From Prillingera fragicola (Eukaryota > Basidiomycota > Tremellomycetes > Trichosporonales > Trichosporonaceae), in NCBI GenBank assembly GCA_002335605.1, contig BEDY01000011.1:248001-312000 (forward strand): DNA of 64,000 bases, written 5' to 3'. The position numbers and the translations under genes are program-made. Under the pieces are notes generated by a model, which saw only the letters and a program-made list of their open reading frames with translations, was not told where the DNA came from and searched no databases. The first letter of the stretch is position 1. The number at the start of each line of letters is the position of its first letter. Of this stretch, positions 12,834 to 23,703 are shown piece after piece.

Positions 12834-14058
12834 CCAAAGTAAATGAAGGCAAATAGTCCAGCGTTGCTTGATCGTAGGCTCTTCATGACCGGATTTAACT
12901 TTGCTTGATCGGAATCTCTGGATGATCGGGTTTGATTGACCCACTGATCGCAAATCACAGAAGCGGCGGTTGTGGAGTATCAAGATGTACTGAATCCTTG
13001 ATTAACAATCACTGACTTTTGTTCCGGTGTTACGTCACGCTACAGACCCCCTAATATTAATACATGCCACCAAGCACAATGAAACAAAGATTCAAGCTGA
13101 AGCGACGACCTTCTTTGACATCGCACGACAAGCCTGTTTCGGGAAGTACCTAAAAATATTTGATCACTACAGCATGCGATGTTGAATGCCAGACTCTTGA
13201 ATTGATTTTCCAGCCATTCGCATGCCCCAAAGGCAAGCTGCCTTGTTTTATTGTTGCTCCAATAATAATATATCGTGTGGCCAGTAGAGTCGGTACAATC
13301 TTTGAACTACATTGGTCGGTGAAGTCACCATATCGTGAATCACATTCTTTGCCGAATTACGGATAAAGATTGCAGTGGAGCACGAGGTGATCGATAACGA
13401 TGAATCTACTTCAGCATCAGAACTCTACAGGTCGACACGGAGATGTATGCATGATCGATTCGATCAGCCTTCAATCGTGAAAGCCAAAAAATCGATCATC
13501 TGATAAACTGATTATCAATTGGGGCATCTTATATCAATTCGAACCATCAAGTTTACGATCATCAATGTCATAGCAAGTGTTTCTGATAATCCAGACGTCC
13601 CATGCGCAAGCCACAATGATTTAAGGCAATGGCTGCCACCAAGGACATCACGAACACGACAAGCTAGCCTAGTTCTTTACATCACCCTCCGCAGCTTTCG
13701 ATTGACTGTGATTCATAGTGAATGTCTTGTGAACAGCTGAAATTCGTCTTCGATCACACTGATCGTTTCGATCACCCAAGATTCCCGCCCCTCACGTCAA
13801 CATGTACGCGTCCCCAAACGCACCGATAATGGCATAAATATCGGTTGTTATTTATCGAAGGGCTATGCCTGCCACGCTGCTGAAGCGGCCTTCTCGCACG
13901 ACTTTTGCGAAGTGGAATGAACCGAACTTCTTCCCCGGCAAGTTGAGCTTACCACAGAATGTCTGCGATCGCCACATTTCCTGGCACTGTCCTGGAAGCT
14001 GTATAGGCCGTTTGGTGAAGGCCTACTTGTGCTCAAAACTCTGCATCTATTGGTGTAT

Positions 14059-16120
14059 CTATTGAGCGCGGAAAAGCGCAGTGTCCTCCTCCTCGTCTAC
14101 CACCGAATCATCGTACAATTCGTGCTCCTCCTCCTCGTTTACTGCCAGCGGCGTTGCCTGCCCCATGCGACGGCCAAAGTAAATCGAAGGGAGGCACACG
14201 AGGATGAATACTACCCAGACTAGCTGTCGCTTGATTGTCAGAGAGTTGGGAGAGGTTGTGGCCAGGGAGAAGAACGAGGACACAATAAACGGGCCAACAG
14301 CCCGACCTACAGCCTGTGGGCGTCAGCTTTACCGTCCTCCCCAGAGGTTACTTACAGCCATGCTAAAGGTAATACTGTTGGCCATTGCCAAATACTCTGG
14401 GCCGGGGATAGCGTCCATAACGATTGTGTCCAGGATAGTAGAGCTGAAGTCGCCAGCGCGGCGAAGCAACATTTGCAATACCAGGATCATGCAAGCCCCG
14501 GAGGACAATCCCCCAGTGTAGTTACGGTTCAGAGCCCAGAGCAGAGGAAACAGAGCGACGGCCGGAGGGTAGAGCATCAGACCTGAACATTAATGCTACG
14601 CGCAGTACCCTGTCAAACAACACTCACACAACTGGAGGTAGCGACCTTCTGGGATTCGCTGATGTAGGATAGGGAACAGCCACACTGTCATGAAGATAGA
14701 CATACCAGCCCCGAAGGCAAGGACCACGCCAATCTGCTGAGTCTCGAGCCATTAGCACCTGTTCGCAGGTGAGTACGTACGGTGAGACCGAGGCCGCCGA
14801 GGTCCTTTCCGGTGAACGCAAATAGCGGGTAAATCGCCTCCCAGGAGAACATGACAGCATTGTTTACTTCACATATGTCAGTAACATCCATACCAGCAGC
14901 GATTAACTCACATCCGTACAGAATGAGCACGTTGAAGAACTTGGGGTAGGTAATTAGAGTCTTGAGTCCACCGCCGGTTGTTGCCTTCTCCGCTTCATAG
15001 CGGTATGAGCTCGAGCTACGAAGACCGGTAGGTATAGTCTGGGTCGTCAGCTACGATTTGGGCACACATCGATTACCTCTGGAAGATAGCGATAAGCTGA
15101 CAGGGATGCCGCAAACCCAAAGGCACCGGTAACAAGAGACGGCAAGAGATAAGGATAAGCGACGAACAATGTCCACTGTTCAGAGAGTAGTCGCGGCACG
15201 GGACGCGAAAGAAACCCGCCAATAAGAGGCCTCTGCATCAGAACACACGGCATGCGATGCACTTACGCAATGGTGACGCCGACAGTGAATGCAGGAGAAA
15301 AGAGAGCGAAGCCTAAAACATCGTTAGACCAAATAGCAACGAGCGCACGTACCTTGGATTCGATTCGTCTTGTCGCAGAGTTCACCGAGCATTGTGCGGG
15401 ATATGACACCGGCACCTGCCAGCAGTCCCACTGACAAAGTGTGAGCTATCTCTCTGTTCACTCGCGCCTTTGCTCGCAACAACTCACAGCATGCCCGGAA
15501 AAAAATCGCGCCCCATGGGCTCTGGGCGAAACCAAACGCGACAGAGAAGGCACCCCATAGGCCAACAAGCGGAACAAACACTGTCCGTCGTCCTAGTCGA
15601 TCCGCCAGCGGAGCATAAAGCGGGGCTGCAACGGATTCTGTCACCATGAGGGTGGATTCCTGCTCAGGTAAGCCACACGATCAATGAGGAACACAACATA
15701 CGGCAGTCGCTGACCAGATGCCAACGGACTCCTCTGGGACACCAAAGTCTTGCATCATCTCGTTGATGTACGGGCTGCGCCAGTTAGCTGAGAGCATCAA
15801 CTTGTGGACGAAGAGACGAACAAGATGACCGCGAAGATGAGACCCTCGGCTACCCGTGCAATACACAATGGCATGATCTTAATCACGGGCAATGGCGTAG
15901 GCTGCACACGACGGGTTAGCAGCGCCTGGAATGTCCCCAATGGATGGCCATTGGGTGTATTTGGCGTCGATAGCTCGCTCGGTGTCCCGGGCGGGGATGG
16001 TTCTTCGTGCTGGCGAGACAGCCCATCCAGACGTTGGATAGTCGCAGGACGGTGGGTTAGATTCGCTGTCTCTATGGACATGCGTCGAGCAGATGGGCCT
16101 CGAGGGCCTAACGTGCTCAT
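14059..16120 (-). CDS. MFS transporter, ZIFL1/Ycr023c-like
   Basis: Predicted 541-residue membrane transporter of the major facilitator superfamily. Eleven exons (16120-15822, 15774-15702, 15659-15488, 15430-15353, 15312-15267, 15230-15077, 15038-14912, 14866-14781, 14736-14628, 14582-14356, 14313-14059) stay in frame. The MFS motif after helix 2 reads ADRLGRRTVFVPLVG. The block LLAGAGVISRTMLGELCDKTNRIQGFAL is typical of the ZINC-INDUCED FACILITATOR-LIKE / Ycr023c branch. A long hydrophilic N-terminus (about 75 residues) and an acidic C-tail flank the membrane part. The first intron uses a weak GTTCGT donor. The substrate is unknown. It is divergent from LIG4 across 427 bp. Confidence 0.88.
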
Positions 16121-16547
16121 GGTGGCAGACGTGTGGATGGACGAATGTCGGGTGACACGAAACCTAACATTGCAATGTTCGCGATGTTACTGTCGCTCTC
16201 TGTGAACAGGTTTGGTGCCCATACTCAGGGCCTTAAATCGACGTGATTTAGGTAGGGCATAGCAGGCAGACCCCGCACTGCTGTTCCCTTGTCTCCTGCT
16301 GCATCAATAATGCATACGTTCACCTCAGAAAGCTCAGAAAACGTTGGAGAGTACACGCTATGCACGTGGAAGAAGGTTGAGTTGCATGAATTACAGGTTG
16401 CTGGACGCCGTATTGAGAGGGAGGCAAGCGCACGCGACTTCCACGCGTCGTACCTGCGTGACACACTCACTAGATGTGCGGCCCCGCAATCCAGTCACCT
16501 CTTTTGTTGTTGTTAACTCTCTCTACCCCATTCTCCCAACAACAGCA
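16121..16547. promoter_or_regulatory. divergent promoter between the MFS and LIG4 genes
   Basis: 427 bp separate the two starts. The LIG4 frame stays open upstream to an ATG at 16344, so part of this region could be coding if that start is used. The stretch just before 16548 is T/C-rich, like other fungal leaders. No clear TATA box. Confidence 0.5.
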
Positions 16548-19500
16548 ATGCCGTCCTCCCGTTTCTGGGGACAGAGACGTGGGCCTCCTCCGCTAGGATC
16601 ATCTGCACCCGAAATTGACGGCGATGGGGACGGCGGCAGCCAGCTTCCGCCTGCCTCACAGCTTCCTCCGCCCACTCAACTCGACCAGCCTGCAGATTGT
16701 GTCAACCGCAACCCCACCCCAAAGTTCTCGCTAGTCGTGGATCTCATGGATCGACTTCGTTCGGAGAAGGCTACAGCCAGGGTCAGATTGCTGGAAAGAT
16801 TTATTGAACTATGGCGTGCCAAGGTCGGCAACGATCTATACCCTCTCATCCGAATCCTCCTCCCAGACGCAAGTACATGTTGACTGGCATAGACTGACCA
16901 ATTCAGAGGGACCGCGAGCGGCCCGTCTACAATTTGAAAGAGGCTATGCTGGCCAAGTGCTACATCGAGGTGCTAGGGCTGGACAAGCACAGCGAAGCTG
17001 CCCAGAGGCTAATCAAGTGGAAGCAGCCTGTTGACGGCCAGGTAGGTTCACACAGGCGCATGATCTAATGCTTCAGGTTGAAACTGGCGCTGGTGACTTT
17101 GCCAGGGTTTGTTACCATGAAATTGCGGCCAGGTCAACTGTCGAACAGAGCGACCTAAGTGTAGCGGACGTCAATGATTTGCTGGACCAGCTTGCCAGAG
17201 GGCGGTTGAAACAGTATGTCCGCTATTGGCGTGATGCCGCTGACAACAAGAAACGAGTATGTGCCCATTTTGCGTCGTATCAACGAGCAATGCACGCCAG
17301 TTCAGCAAGAGTGGATTATCAGGATTATCCTCAAAGGTCAGTCCGTTGACTTGGTAATGTTGCTCATTCCATCAGACTTGCGTATCTCCATGCGGGAGAA
17401 AGGTGTACTCGGCTGTTTGCATCCGGAAGCTGGCACGCTATTCAACGTGTGTTCGGATTTGAAGCGAGTCTGCTGGACGCTATACAAGCCGGAGATTCAC
17501 TTGGAGCAAAATGTAGGTCCCTTGCCGCGCCACCAGCTGACAGAGCAAGCAAGCAAACATTGAGTTGTTCCGCTGCTTCCTACCCCAGCTCTGCTATCGC
17601 TCTCCTACCTCATCTCACGAGGCAATTGCCAAGCTTGTTGGCGCTCCCAGCGCTGATTTCATCATGGAAGAGAAGCTCGACGGCGAGAGGATTCAGCTTC
17701 ATATGCGCGGCAATGGTGCGGAGTGGTTTTACTGCTCTCGCAAGGCGAAGGACTACAGTGAGCCAACAATCTGCAATGGGGTCTGACCAAAGCGTACTTG
17801 TATGGCTCTCACATCGGTGAGGGAAGTCTCACCCCATATATCTCGAATGCCTTTCAGGATGGCGTCCGCAAGTGAGCAGCGCACACGAGTCCTCCTTCCT
17901 GCTAACTGCAAGTGTAATTCTCGATGGTGAAATGATGGTCTGGGACCCGGCGCTTGAGAAATATCTCGCGTTTGGCACTTTGAAGACCGCAGCTGGAGGT
18001 TTGTGCGCGCGTGCGCCACCGGCCGCTAACGTTTCAGACAAAGTGCTTGACGAGAACTCGCCCCGTCCGTGCTGTGAGTTCGTCTCAAGAAGTGTGGCGC
18101 TGAGCTCGCCAGTCAAAGTGTTCGACATCCTGTATCTGAACGACAAATGCCTGACTCAGACGAGGTTGTCTGAGCGCAAAAAACTTCTTCGCTCAGGCCG
18201 CATCTTTCGAGACATGGATGATTTCCGCGGTCGCATCGAGTTTGTCGAGGAAAGCATCGGTAAGAGTGGCAAGGACATTCGCAACATGCTTGAGAAGGTT
18301 CTGGAGTCTAAGTGAGTACTGCTAGTGCGCTGCATCTGACCAGGCAGAGGAGAAGGTCTTGTCGTCAAAAAGGCAGACAGCTACTACGATACCAACTCCC
18401 GTGGCGCTGACTGGGTGAAAGTCAAGCCAGAATACGCCGATCAAATGGGCGAGGTGAGTCCATGTTGTGGCTTGCATATTACTTACCACATACACAGAAT
18501 TTGGATCTGCTGGTGCTAGGTGAGCATGAGTGTCTGAGATAACTGACATTAGGCGGATGGTGGGGAAAGGGTGGCCGTACCGGCAAAATCTCTAGCTTGC
18601 TTTTGGGCCTCCGTGTTCCTCAGGAGGACGACGGCTCCAGCAAGATTCCCCAGTGAGTGGGCAAAATCGGCGACGCTGATTTTGATAGATTCACGACCTT
18701 CGCGAGTGTTGGCTCCGGCATGAGCTACGCCGACTACGAATGGATCTTGTACGTTGGCCATAGTCAGTGCTGATGCTCACCAACGTAGAACGAAACACAA
18801 ACAAGACTGGAAACCATTTGACCGGTCAAATCCGCCCCGTTGGATGAACTTGGGACTCACGGGTATTGACGATAAACGTGAGTCCCAAGGGCGGGCAATC
18901 GGTTGCTAATATTGCCAGCGGACGTCTACATTGAGCCGGAGAAGTACGCCCACGTAGCCCGCGCCATCTAACTTTTCAGATCATTTGTTGTGGACATCAA
19001 AGCCTCTGAAATCGTTCCTGCCGGTGAGGAGCCACTTTTGAACACATGCTGACGAGCAGCTGGTGGCTATGGCGCTGGATACACTTTGCGTTTTCCTCGT
19101 TGCCGCTTCATCCACTGGGACAGGGCCAGTCGGGAGCACCCTGGCGGTGATGAGCATCGGGATCGTGACCTGTGGAATTGCGTCAGTTCTCACCCAGCCG
19201 CTCATCTACTGACTGCTCAGTTGAGCGTGGATGAGTTTAAGGCCTTACTCCACCAGCCAAGTAAAAGATATAGGGACGATGAAGGCGGGACGTGAGTAGT
19301 GTGTGTTTGCGATGTAGGCTCACTCTGGAAGCACCACCAGGAAGAAGCGCAAGACGGAGCCCAAGCGGAAAAAAGTCCTGCTATTTGAGAGCTTTCGAGG
19401 ACAGACCATCGCAGATGACGCTGTTGAGGATAACATCTTTGGGGATGTTACCTTCTGTGAGTGCCCAGAAAGGCGGGCATCTCCCCTCCTAACTGCGCCA

Positions 19501-20889
19501 GATATTCCCAAGGATGCTCCGGGGTACACCAAATCCGAATTGGAGTCGTTGATTCGCAAGCATGGCGGCGACTTTACTCAGGCCCAACTGGCGGACCTTT
19601 CCGCTGTAGTCATCTCATGTGATGACAAGAGTAAGCACTTTATAACACTCAGCCAGTACTGATTCGATAGCCCCCAGGGTTAAAGCCCAGATCCGGAAGG
19701 GCGTGTCTGTCGTAAAGCCACAGTGGATTCTTGAGTCTATTAAACGCAGGCGCCGCTTGCCTTTCCTCAAAGAGTGAGCATTGGTTCAGCGCTGGTGGCA
19801 GCTAACAAAGAGGTTTCTCGTTTTCGCATCGGAGCAGGCTACGGACGATCGCTACTACAGGAAAACGTTGGAGGAGTTCGATGAAATCTCACTCGTACGC
19901 GATCGCACGGGTGACGGCGTCCGTCGTGACGAAGACGTGAATGAAAGCAATGACGATGTCCCACCGGGTACGGCTACCTTGGTTGAGGGCCCGCTCAAGG
20001 ACGTTAGTCCGGGGTCGCAGTTCGAGGAGTCTTCGGATGAGGAGGAAAGTGACAACGAATACACTCGCAGGCTTCGCGCTTCGCAGTACGACATTGACAG
20101 CGAGGAGGACGAGGATGAGGCGGAAGAAGAAGAAGAAGAAGAAGAAGAAGAAGGGCCTCCGGCCGAAGCTAGGACCGGGGTGGCCGGAGCAGAGGTGAGT
20201 ACAGTGCCCCCGGCCGGTGACTCATGTTGATGCACAGAAGAAGCAGCTGTCGCCACGTGACACTAGTGACTCGGAGGGCCAACGCCTGCTTCCTCTGTTG
20301 GAGCATGGGCAGGGTGAAACACTTACGGTAAGCAAGAGTTGTTTCTGCCTGAGGCTGATGGAAGCACAAGCCTATGGGCGAGGATCTCAACGCGACGGCA
20401 TATGACGACGATAAGGTGAGCGGGTGTCCCGCCAACTGCATGTCTCACCACAGATCTTCCACCATCTTGTCTTCTACATTGACTCGGCAGCCAACGCTGC
20501 CCAAAACGGTCTTGCCTTGTCAAGCCCGTCCCCAGCGTCGGATGCGCGGTAATTCAGATGTTCGGAGCGCGCGCTGACACTCTTCAGGCTCGAGGAAGCC
20601 AAACGCATGTTGCTGGAGAACGGCGGTACTGTTGTTGAAGATGTGGATGACCCTCGCCTCACACACATCATCATGGACGATGACGACTCTGCACGCTATG
20701 TGGAGCTCGTTCGCAGGACTGCCAAGTGGGTTGAATAACAAAATGGTGCTGACAGCCAGGCCAAAGCACAAACACATTGTGCTGCCCACATGGGTTTCGG
20801 AAAGCTTTGACGAAGAGACTTTAATGAATGAAGATGGTTAGTCAAACATATAGCAATTGCTGACCCAGCAAGCACACAAACCCCAGTAA
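16548..20889 (+). CDS. LIG4: DNA ligase IV
   Basis: ATP-dependent ligase of non-homologous end joining. Twenty-nine exons encode 1089 residues, larger than yeast Lig4 (944). Domains in order: N-terminal DNA-binding region (WIIRIILKDLRISM), nucleotidyltransferase core with EEKLDGER (adenylated lysine about residue 314), FIMEEK before it and EGLVVKK later, an OB-fold (WVKVKPEY), and two BRCT domains (about 19390-19770 and 20415-20890). The BRCTs are separated by an acidic linker containing a Glu run. Introns are 33-49 nt; the first (16869-16906) is a GC-AG intron. Intron 19 has two in-frame acceptors (19331 or 19340), as has intron 24 (20364 or 20370). The last intron (20837-20872) yields the ending NEDAHKPQ. 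An in-frame ATG at 16344 could extend the N-terminus. Confidence 0.95.
16869..16906 (+). other. GC-AG intron in LIG4
   Basis: The splice donor reads gac|gcaagt. Using it with the acceptor at 16906 joins LLPD to RDRERPVYNLKE, matching the family; the nearest GT (16873) breaks the frame. GCAAGT is the usual strong context for GC donors. Confidence 0.8.
20126..20153 (+). repeat. GAA microsatellite encoding a Glu run in LIG4
   Basis: About nine GAA/AGA units encode a run of glutamates within the acidic linker between the two BRCT domains. Copy number may vary between strains. Confidence 0.85.
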
Positions 20890-21130
20890 GCGCAATGAAC
20901 AGCATGGATGGTTCCATAGCGTTCATAGTACGGAAATGTGGTATCAATACACAACAATGGGGGACAGGCAGAACATGGCAAGGTGGTCGTGAATTGAGAA
21001 TGGGGATGAAGGGGTGAGGAGGAAGGAAACGATAAGGACAGTTACAATTACAAGGGCCGCGGCGGGACCTGTGGTCAAAATATGGGGCATACTACAAGTA
21101 ACAGGCAGCGAATCGAAAAAAGCGAAATAC

Positions 21131-23703
21131 TCAGTTGCCTGCGCAACCGATGGCGGTCACCTTGCGACGCTTGGCGATAGGTGAATCGCCACAGTCGCTG
21201 AGAGAGTAGTGGGTGGGGCTGGTGGGAGGCACATCTGAACGAGGCGTGCGGGTGGGCGACTCCGCATTCATGCGCTCCAGAACGCCGCTGATTTCCCACA
21301 TGGGCGTCGACAGGAGGGTCGAAGCAGAAGGCGGAGCCCTGGCAGGGCTACCATACGTGAGAGGGGTCTTCGTGATCATGCCAGGGGTACGAAGGCCACC
21401 GCCACCAACACGGGGAGTGCGTTCAGCCGCAGCTGACGAGCGCGTGACAGGGGTCTTTGGTGGACCACGCTCCACGTGGTGAACAAAGCCATGGTGGTCA
21501 TCATCACGATCGCGCTTGCTAGACGAGGGCTTCAGGTCGAAAGCGGCATCTAGCTTTGCGGGCGAAGTCGGAGTAGTGGATCCGATCATGTCGTCGTGCG
21601 TCCAAGCTTGCTGCAATGAACTTGGGTGGTGAGAGCCACGGGTCACTGTCGGGGGCATGGGCGACGACGTGGGCGACGACGAAGTCTGGATGAGTGCGGG
21701 AGTCTTCAAGGCACTTGAAGTAAAATGCTGCGAGGAGAACGGAGCCGAGTGGTTCTGAGACCGCGCACGAGATGGGGTGACAAACATGTCGGGGTCATCG
21801 TGCAAGAACGAGCTACCAGAGCTCTGTGGTTCCAAGATGGGCGACAACGGCTCGTGCTGCCCAAGGCGCACTCGCCTTGGACCGCTGCTGAAGACATTTT
21901 CGTCCTCGTCGTCGCGACCGCGGTGTGAGTCTATCGGGACGCGAGGTGGTGCCATGGGCGGTGCAAGACCCTCTTGCTTCTTGGGAGGAGCAAACTGAAG
22001 GTGACGCTGCACACGCTCCGGGTCTGAGGGGTCCACTGGAATGAAATCGGATTCGTCCTCGAAATCGAGCTGCATGGTTGGGGCTGGTGGCGGAGATGAT
22101 GGGGGAGGGGGAGGTGCCATGGGGTGCGCCACAGGCATTGGCGGATGTGGCTGATGAGCCACAGGAAGAGACATGAGCCTCGGGGCCTGCGAAGATGACG
22201 AAGACAATGGACGGTGATCGCTAGAATCGGCCATCATGGATCCCATTCCATCCAGGTCAGGTGTCTTGTGACCCTCCTCTTTGTGAAGCATCTTGTTCCG
22301 TGCTTTCTTGCCCTTCTTGGGGACGTAGACGCGTCCCTCAGCTTCGGCCTTCTCCCGCAGACGTTGCTCCTGCATCCTCTCGTGTTGAGTCTGGCGACAC
22401 ACGGCATGGTGTGGGTGCGAAGGAGGAAAGTTCTTGATAAACTTGTCCTCTGAGGGCCAGTGCACCTTCTCAGCCTCGTCAATGATCCAAATTCCGCCCT
22501 TTCCTGGTGGATACTTTTCGGTACGAGGGGTGGTGATGAATATCTTGTGGATAGAGAGGTTGTGGCGGACTGAATTGCGCCATTGCTCCACAGTCTTGAA
22601 ATAGGGATAGGCGGTCTCAACGTAGCGGTAGATGTGCTCGAGTGAAAGCCCTCCGGCAGAGGATTTGAGAATGGCTTGCCCAATGATACAAGCAAACGAC
22701 TGCTGGGGACGCTCCATGGACCTGGGACCGGGCGGGATGCCCTCAACTCCAGGGTCCTCAGCGACCTTTGTCAACTTTGCGCTGGTGCGACCGCCAACAA
22801 CAGTCGGAGCAGGCTTTTGCGGTGGCGGGCCACGTTGCGGACGCTGGGCCAGAGTGGAGATCTTCTTGCCTGGCATGCCGCGGCCATCACCTTGAGCAGC
22901 GTCGAATGTGGGGATGCGATCGCGCACACGTTTCGTTGGCGAGTCGTTCTCGTCGTCGCTTGTGCTGAGATCGCGCCGGCCTGAGCGGTCGACAGAGCTG
23001 CTCAGATCGGTCGAACTACTGGCTGAGGACGATGACAATATTGAAGGTTTGTAGAGGTTTTGGTTGTTCGTTGGTGTCGTATGCGAGTCGGTGGAGGGTG
23101 TTGCGAACGGCTGCATCTGGGGAGCAGGACCAAGCGCCCGCGCAGGTGAAATGCCTTGCGGCAACTCGTGAAATGGCTACACGTTAGCATGGGCGTGCGG
23201 GTAACATGGCGTGGGCTCACCTCGTGCAATCCATACTCGTAGCCACCGGGCATTGGGCCGTGGCCGCTCCCTGTCTCCATGACCATGCCTGGCTCGGTCA
23301 TAGAGCCTCCAAAAACGTCTCCGCCCATCATATGGTGGCCATCAGCACGAGGGGGATGCGAGTGATGAGGCATGTGCATGTAGTTGACGTAGTTGGGGCG
23401 GTGGGGGTGCATTGGAGGCGGCTGGCTGCGAGCCATGTTCTGCGGCATTGGCGTATACTGCTGCATGAGCTCGGGCTGCGAAGGCATCATCGGATGGCTA
23501 TGCTGCATGCTGTGAGGTCCGGGGGAGATCAGGGGTATGCCATTGCTCATGTCCGGGGAGACCATTATGTTGGGCAGGGAGCCGTCGTAATGGTGAGGGG
23601 TTTGCTGGATGTTGCTGGTGCGAATCGAAGGCGAAATAGCCTCTTCATGCGAATAAGTTGAAGGTCCGGGATCACCAAATGATGAATGCGAGAGCGTGTT
23701 CAT
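21131..23703 (-). CDS. forkhead (winged-helix) transcription factor
   Basis: Two exons (23703-23221, 23176-21131) encode 842 residues. The forkhead domain sits at about residues 318-410 and contains SFACIIGQAIL, YRYVETAYPYFK, the recognition helix WRNSVRHNLSIHKIF, and wing sequence KYPPGKGGIWIIDE. A basic stretch KKGKKARNK follows, a likely nuclear signal. Both flanks are long, low-complexity, Pro/Ser/His/Met-rich and probably disordered; several SP/TP sites in the C-terminal half could be CDK targets. No FHA domain is seen, so it is not a classic Fkh1/2 homologue and is closer in layout to Hcm1/Sep1-type proteins. It converges on LIG4 with 241 bp between stops. Confidence 0.93.

Larger units (their letters stand above)
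12297..14058. other. AT-rich gene-free region, rich in GATC
   Basis: About 1.76 kb between the 5' end of the WD40 gene and the 3' end of the MFS gene. No open frame shows conserved features. By eye it is clearly more AT-rich than its surroundings and contains about 18 GATC sites between 12420 and 13790, many inside TGATC or ATCGAT words; random sequence would give about five. It also contains the tandem repeat at 12748-12833 and a 21-bp period repeat at 12505-12546. It could be promoter, origin or relic DNA; the sequence does not decide. Confidence 0.5.
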
